From Moraxellaceae bacterium (lineage in GTDB: Bacteria; Pseudomonadota; Gammaproteobacteria; Pseudomonadales; Ketobacteraceae), in the NCBI GenBank assembly GCA_002402125.1, contig NVVG01000277.1, positions 1 to 7,573 on the forward strand: DNA of 7,573 bases, in the 5' to 3' direction. The notes beneath the pieces are model-generated. The model was not told the DNA's origin, searched no databases, and saw only the letters and a list, made by a program, of their open reading frames with translations. The first letter of the stretch is position 1. Each line of letters starts with the position of its first letter. Below are positions 5,277-7,573 of this stretch, piece after piece. The translations under genes were made by a program, and so were the position numbers.

Positions 5277-6032
5277 TTAACTCACCCTATACATCTGATA
5301 AATACCCCTAACCCATTTTATTAAACGCCGTGATTCGAAGGGTTCAAATATTTTTTCTATCGCCTTTTGAGCAACAGGGTCAAAAGGATAAGGGTATTGT
5401 TCTGGCTGCACCATAGGATAAAAGAATGCAGCAGCGGTTAGATCTGCAACACTAAACTGATCCCCCACCAAAAAGTCTTTATCTCCTAATTCCATTTCAA
5501 ACCGATCAATGGCCCGTTGAACGTTAGCCTCGGCTTCGCCGATGTCATTCGCATTGAATTGATGTCGGTAATGATAATAAACTTTAAACAAAGGAAAAAG
5601 CGCACTCACCATTTTCTTTTGATATTTTGGCGCGCACATACCAAATGCACCAATGGTTGCTTCTTTACTGGTATTAAATAACGAACCAATAAGAAACGCT
5701 CTAGAGCTAGGCCCTAGCTCTGTATCAAAATATTCAACAAGTTCTAACGCCTTTTCACGCTGTGCTCTATCCGTTGGATACAACGGTTTTTGGGGATAGG
5801 TTTTTTCTAGATAACAAATAATATCGGATGAATTAAGAATATGCGTTTTGTTATGAAATAAAATTGGCGTGCTCAATTGTTTCGTTTTCAAGTAGTTTAA
5901 AATGGGATATCCAAGAAAACGTAGCTGTTTTTTATGTTCTATTTGTTTGTAGTCCAGTGCCCATCTAACTTTTTCATTAAAGTGTGAAATGGCAAAATGC
6001 CATAACACAGGTTTTCCCATAATGTTATCCAT
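5277..6032 (-). CDS. Glutathione S-transferase family protein
   Basis: 251 residues. The N-terminal thioredoxin-like domain (7-80) has HFAISHFNEKVRWALDY, where Ser16 is at the catalytic Ser/Cys position typical of the xSxFxEKVRWAL subgroup, cis-Pro56 in STPIL, and Ser69-Asp70 in NSSDIICYLE, which contacts the glutathione gamma-glutamyl group in this family. The C-terminal all-helical domain (about 88-251) has the N-capping motif SVADL (194-198). Expected activity is cytosolic conjugation or reduction with glutathione; the electrophile is unknown. The start is ATG at 6032, after AAAAGGA at 7-8 bases; an internal ATG at residue 5 is the alternative. The leader back to element F is long (about 190 bases). 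Together with the MAPEG protein it gives two glutathione-type cargo genes. Confidence 0.88.
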   Translation of the reverse strand: MDNIMGKPVLWHFAISHFNEKVRWALDYKQIEHKKQLRFLGYPILNYLKTKQLSTPILFHNKTHILNSSDIICYLEKTYPQKPLYPTDRAQREKALELVEYFDTELGPSSRAFLIGSLFNTSKEATIGAFGMCAPKYQKKMVSALFPLFKVYYHYRHQFNANDIGEAEANVQRAIDRFEMELGDKDFLVGDQFSVADLTAAAFFYPMVQPEQYPYPFDPVAQKAIEKIFEPFESRRLIKWVRGIYQMYRVS

Positions 6033-6222
6033 AAACTTTTCCTTTTAAAAATTTGATCAAAAACCACTCTGGACTTGATATCCTGTTAAGCATTGTAAAG
6101 ACCGTATCATTTTCTCTCTGGCAGAACCATATCGATAATGGAACAGTTAGTTCTGAAATTAGGCTGATCAGAATTGAAAGACAAACCTGCAGTTTAAGGC
6201 CAGACTCATCCAGGTTGAGCAC
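6033..6222 (-). other. Leader between element F and the GST gene
   Basis: An open frame of 65 codons (GTG at 6222 to 6025) runs through it and overlaps the GST start by eight bases. It has one hydrophobic stretch (about residues 11-33), no ribosome site and no recognised family. I regard it as unproven; it could be a translationally coupled leader or chance. No attC or other repeat is seen here. Confidence 0.3.
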
Positions 6223-6234
6223 TGAAGTTACTTT

Positions 6235-6366
6235 CTATCGGACGCATAAGATTCCATGATGGTTAATATCTAGAAATACACCATGCCTATATAGCCCCCA
6301 AAAAAGACAACTATTTCCACATACCGGACAAGCTGGGGTCTCTATTTCTTGGCCGGATATGTTCAA
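6235..6366 (-). pseudogene. Zinc-ribbon-like ORF remnant in element F
   Basis: From a TTG at 6366 the frame gives 43 residues containing ACPVCGNSCLFWG, parallel to CPECGRKEHIIW in the D ORF, and like D it runs through the promoter-like bases into the attC remnant. The frame at the ATGTCCGC start of the element stops after five codons, and the cysteine frame has no ATG or ribosome site. It is best read as an eroded relative of the D gene. Confidence 0.35.
6275..6283 (-). promoter_or_regulatory. Weak extended -10 candidate F
   Basis: The minus strand reads TGGTGTATT at the position equivalent to promoters A-E: four of six -10 matches plus the TG extension. It is the most diverged of the set and 242 bases from the GST start. 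Confidence 0.25.
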
Positions 6367-6418
6367 AATCGGCCAAAATTAGCTATTAGAAAAACCACTT
6401 AAACTTAGATTAAAGCGG

Positions 6419-6475
6419 ACATAACGCCTTACTCTTTTGACGCTGAAAGTGGACAAAAGCAGTAATTTGTTAGGT
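6419..6475 (-). other. attC site of the 6475-6852 cassette
   Basis: A 57-base site with cores ACATAAC (6419-6425) and GTTAGGT (6469-6475). The arm TTACTCTTTTG pairs with CAAAAGCAGTAA with a single unpaired base, the hallmark attC feature. The gene-side core exactly complements ACCTAAC at 6869-6875, the start of the same cassette. It overlaps the gene's stop codon by one base. Confidence 0.88.
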
Positions 6476-6852
6476 TACCTGGCTTCAATGGCGTTCTTCG
6501 ATTCAAGATAGTCTATAACACGCTCTGATTTTTCTCTATTAAGATATTTTAGGAAAATCATTGAGTCCAAATAAGCATGTACGAAACAACGTCTATATTT
6601 TAATTTATAGTCAGGGATCTCTTGAAACAGATAGTGACATAGGCCAATTGAATGCTCACATACTTCATTACGACACGATTTAGGCACACTACGAACAATC
6701 CCTGCAATAGCCGGAGCCATGCGATACATACCAAGCAATCCATCCTCAGGCTTTTGATTCTTAGTATCATTAAGCATGTATTCGGCTTCATCAAGCGCCC
6801 AATTAACTTCTTTGGCCCATGCTTTGATTGTTATAGGTAATTTATTTCTCAC
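6475..6852 (-). CDS. Hypothetical helical cassette protein
   Basis: I do not recognise this 125-residue protein. It is predicted soluble and mostly helical. An N-terminal helix (KAWAKEVNWALDEAEYML) is followed by a small hydrophobic stretch (GLLGMYRMAPAIAGIV), then a central part with four cysteines (C60, C65, C72, C89) and HxxC spacing, then LKYLNREKSERVIDYLES. The cysteines are not arranged as a clear metal site. The start is GTG at 6852, the only start near the cassette boundary. The ribosome site is weak (GAG about 12 bases upstream) and the 5' leader is only about 20 bases, so expression probably depends on transcription from element C through the 6952-7287 gene. Exactly matching boundary cores mark it as an intact cassette. 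Confidence 0.75.
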   Translation of the reverse strand: MRNKLPITIKAWAKEVNWALDEAEYMLNDTKNQKPEDGLLGMYRMAPAIAGIVRSVPKSCRNEVCEHSIGLCHYLFQEIPDYKLKYRRCFVHAYLDSMIFLKYLNREKSERVIDYLESKNAIEAR

Positions 6853-6868
6853 ACACGATATCTCATCG

Positions 6869-6951
6869 ACCTAACGCCTGCAGTTGGCGAAAATTTGTTG
6901 TTGTGACGTAGTAGTACGACAAATATTTCGCTCAACCTGCACTTGTTAGTT
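6869..6951 (-). other. attC site of the 6952-7287 cassette
   Basis: An 83-base site with cores ACCTAAC (6869-6875) and GTTAGTT (6945-6951). Long arms, GCAGTTGGCG...TTTGT and ACAAATATTTCGC...CCTGC, pair with two unpaired extra bases. The gene-side core exactly complements AACTAAC at 7304-7310. Confidence 0.88.
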
Positions 6952-7287
6952 TTATGTCAAGCTGCTATTCCGTTTAACAAAAAGACAGCCAAATATACAA
7001 ACCATTATAAAAATACAATAAACACCCAATTTATATTGCCATGTCACATGCGGTAATGAATCATAAAGACGAAGCCCATCATTAACTGCAAATATTCCAA
7101 AGCCAGTTATGATCACCGCTGTTTTAAAATAAAAAACATTGCCTGCCTTGATCGATAGTATTGACATAATTAATGCCGCCATAGAAATTAAAAGCCCTAT
7201 CATCGACACGGCCCCTGGCACGAAACTTGGAGCAAGAGCTAATACACATAAGAGAATTGAGACCCAACCTATTATTTTATATACCAC
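6952..7287 (-). CDS. Small membrane protein, four predicted helices, unknown function
   Basis: 111 residues with hydrophobic segments at about 4-20, 26-46, 52-69 and 87-104, and short polar connections (VNDGLRLYDSLPHVTWQYK is the longest). No motif or family is recognised, and it ends in a short positive tail (VKRNSSL). The start is GTG at 7287 with AGAAGG five bases upstream, a good site. Element C with promoter candidate TGGTACACT lies 76 bases upstream. The boundary cores on both sides match exactly, so it is an intact cassette. It could be cargo with a membrane or phage-defence role, but nothing in the sequence shows this. Confidence 0.78.
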   Translation of the reverse strand: MVYKIIGWVSILLCVLALAPSFVPGAVSMIGLLISMAALIMSILSIKAGNVFYFKTAVIITGFGIFAVNDGLRLYDSLPHVTWQYKLGVYCIFIMVCIFGCLFVKRNSSLT

Positions 7288-7303
7288 TCGAACCTTCTTG
7301 AGA

Positions 7304-7361
7304 AACTAACGTTTAATTGAGACACGCGTATTTTCCGTCGCTTCCAAATTAATTGTTAGAC
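7304..7361 (-). other. attC site C
   Basis: A 58-base site with cores AACTAAC (7304-7310) and GTTAGAC (7355-7361), with outer arms TTTAATTG and AATTAATTG-type pairing. The inner GACRC/CGTC stem has one mismatch compared with A and B. Confidence 0.78.
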
Positions 7362-7362
7362 C

Positions 7363-7371
7363 AGTGTACCA
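7363..7371 (-). promoter_or_regulatory. Extended -10 promoter candidate C
   Basis: The minus strand reads TGGTACACT, identical to A and B, facing the 6952-7287 gene. A -35 box is not evident. Confidence 0.45.
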
Positions 7372-7489
7372 GACATTCTTACTAACAAAAATAACCTGTT
7401 CGATATTTAGTCAGCATTTTCCACATAGTTTCCAGTCACAATTGTCCACTTTAAATCCTGGAAAACAGTGTGGATTCAACTGGTCAACG

Positions 7490-7522
7490 CAACACTTTAT
7501 TATTAGTTAATAAGGAGTGTTG
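7490..7522 (+). promoter_or_regulatory. Hairpin sequestering the transposase ribosome site
   Basis: CAACACT and TTATTA (7490-7502) pair with TAATAA and AGTGTTG (7508-7522) around a 5-base loop, with GG of the AAGGAG ribosome site bulged and the rest in the 3' arm. In a transcript entering from outside the element this would mask translation initiation, a known protection scheme of insertion sequences. Confidence 0.5.
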
Positions 7523-7525
7523 ATT

Positions 7526-7573
7526 ATGAAACAAAGAACTCGAATCTATTATAGTGAAGAACAAAAAGCGTTG
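7526..7573 (+). CDS. IS30-family transposase, N-terminal start (cut by window end)
   Basis: Sixteen codons are visible, MKQRTRIYYSEEQKAL, matching the usual opening of IS30-family transposases before the helix-turn-helix. ATG at 7526 has AAGGAG eight bases upstream. It is the only gene on the plus strand, convergent with nothing and divergent from the cassette array. The DDE domain would lie beyond the window. Confidence 0.7.
   Translation, partial: MKQRTRIYYSEEQKAL

Larger units (their letters stand above)
6223..6425 (-). repeat. Mini-element F with remnant attC
   Basis: About 200 bases bounded on the high side by a clean attC (6419-6475). It starts ATGTCCGCTTTA on the coding strand like D. 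Its low end (6223-6268) aligns with half of attC D (ACTTT, then GGACGCAT) and ends in GTTAATA, but the second inner arm is lost, so the site cannot fold properly. It precedes the GST gene. Confidence 0.5.
7304..7473 (-). repeat. Mini-element C
   Basis: Positions 7314-7426 align with A and B, with a one-base deletion near 7390 relative to them. The far boundary is uncertain: it ends where the IS-like sequence begins, near ATTCAAC (7474-7480), which itself fits the RYYYAAC core pattern. The length (about 165) agrees with the other elements. No gene is present. Confidence 0.55.
7474..7573 (+). mobile_element. Left end of an IS30-family insertion sequence (partial)
   Basis: Inferred from the IS30-type transposase start at 7526. 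The exact left terminus is not defined; ATTCAACTGGTCAACGCAAC (7474-7493) is a plausible start of a terminal inverted repeat, but the partner lies outside the window. Confidence 0.5.

Noticed and set aside
6025..6222. 65-codon minus-strand frame ahead of the GST gene
   Set aside because: GTG start without ribosome site and no family; kept only as a note in the leader entry.
588..7426. A CRISPR array or phage-type repeats from the recurring 115-base blocks
   Set aside because: Copies are kilobases apart, diverged, and each is tied to an attC-like hairpin; no regular spacers.

Overview
This window looks like the inside of a chromosomal-type integron cassette array from a gammaproteobacterium, possibly marine. 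That placement is inferred from low GC, protein style and the attC/repeat layout; no integrase, attI or taxonomic marker is present. All nine well-supported cassette genes lie on the minus strand, closely packed and functionally unrelated. Most are separated by short inverted-repeat sites with integron core boxes (RYYYAAC ... GTTRRRY). For five genes the seven-base core at the start of the cassette is the exact reverse complement of the core just after its stop codon, as expected for genuine single cassettes.

Layout in transcription order (descending coordinates): an IS30-family transposase start on the plus strand (7526 to the end) next to mini-element C (about 7304-7473); a small four-helix membrane protein (6952-7287); an unknown helical protein (6475-6852); mini-element F; a glutathione S-transferase (5277-6032); mini-element E; a DinB-fold protein (4469-4993); mini-element B; a phosphatase-like protein (3702-4211); a class I methyltransferase (2973-3593); mini-element D with a small zinc-ribbon-like ORF; a MAPEG-family membrane protein (2169-2672); a pentameric ligand-gated ion channel homologue (858-2000); mini-element A; and a two-helix membrane protein (171-563).

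The most unusual structure is the set of six related mini-elements of about 160-200 bp (A-F). Each sits directly upstream of a gene. Each ends in an attC-like hairpin with a GACGC/GCGTC-type stem, intact or decayed, and carries next to it an extended -10-like sequence (TGGTAYACT in five, TGGTGTATT in F) pointing into the following gene. D encodes a small CxxCxxCG peptide whose frame runs through the promoter-like bases and the attC; F and E keep eroded versions, and A-C share a more diverged common sequence. I infer that they descend from one small-ORF cassette type that now acts as a promoter-bearing spacer. Several mini-element boundaries carry decayed cores, suggesting that some gene-plus-promoter pairs can no longer be separated by the integrase.

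Functions are those typical of array cargo: glutathione-linked detoxification (GST, MAPEG), a DinB-fold protein, a methyltransferase, a phosphatase-like protein, a receptor-like channel and small membrane proteins. Nothing suggests a shared pathway; common placement and transcription link them.
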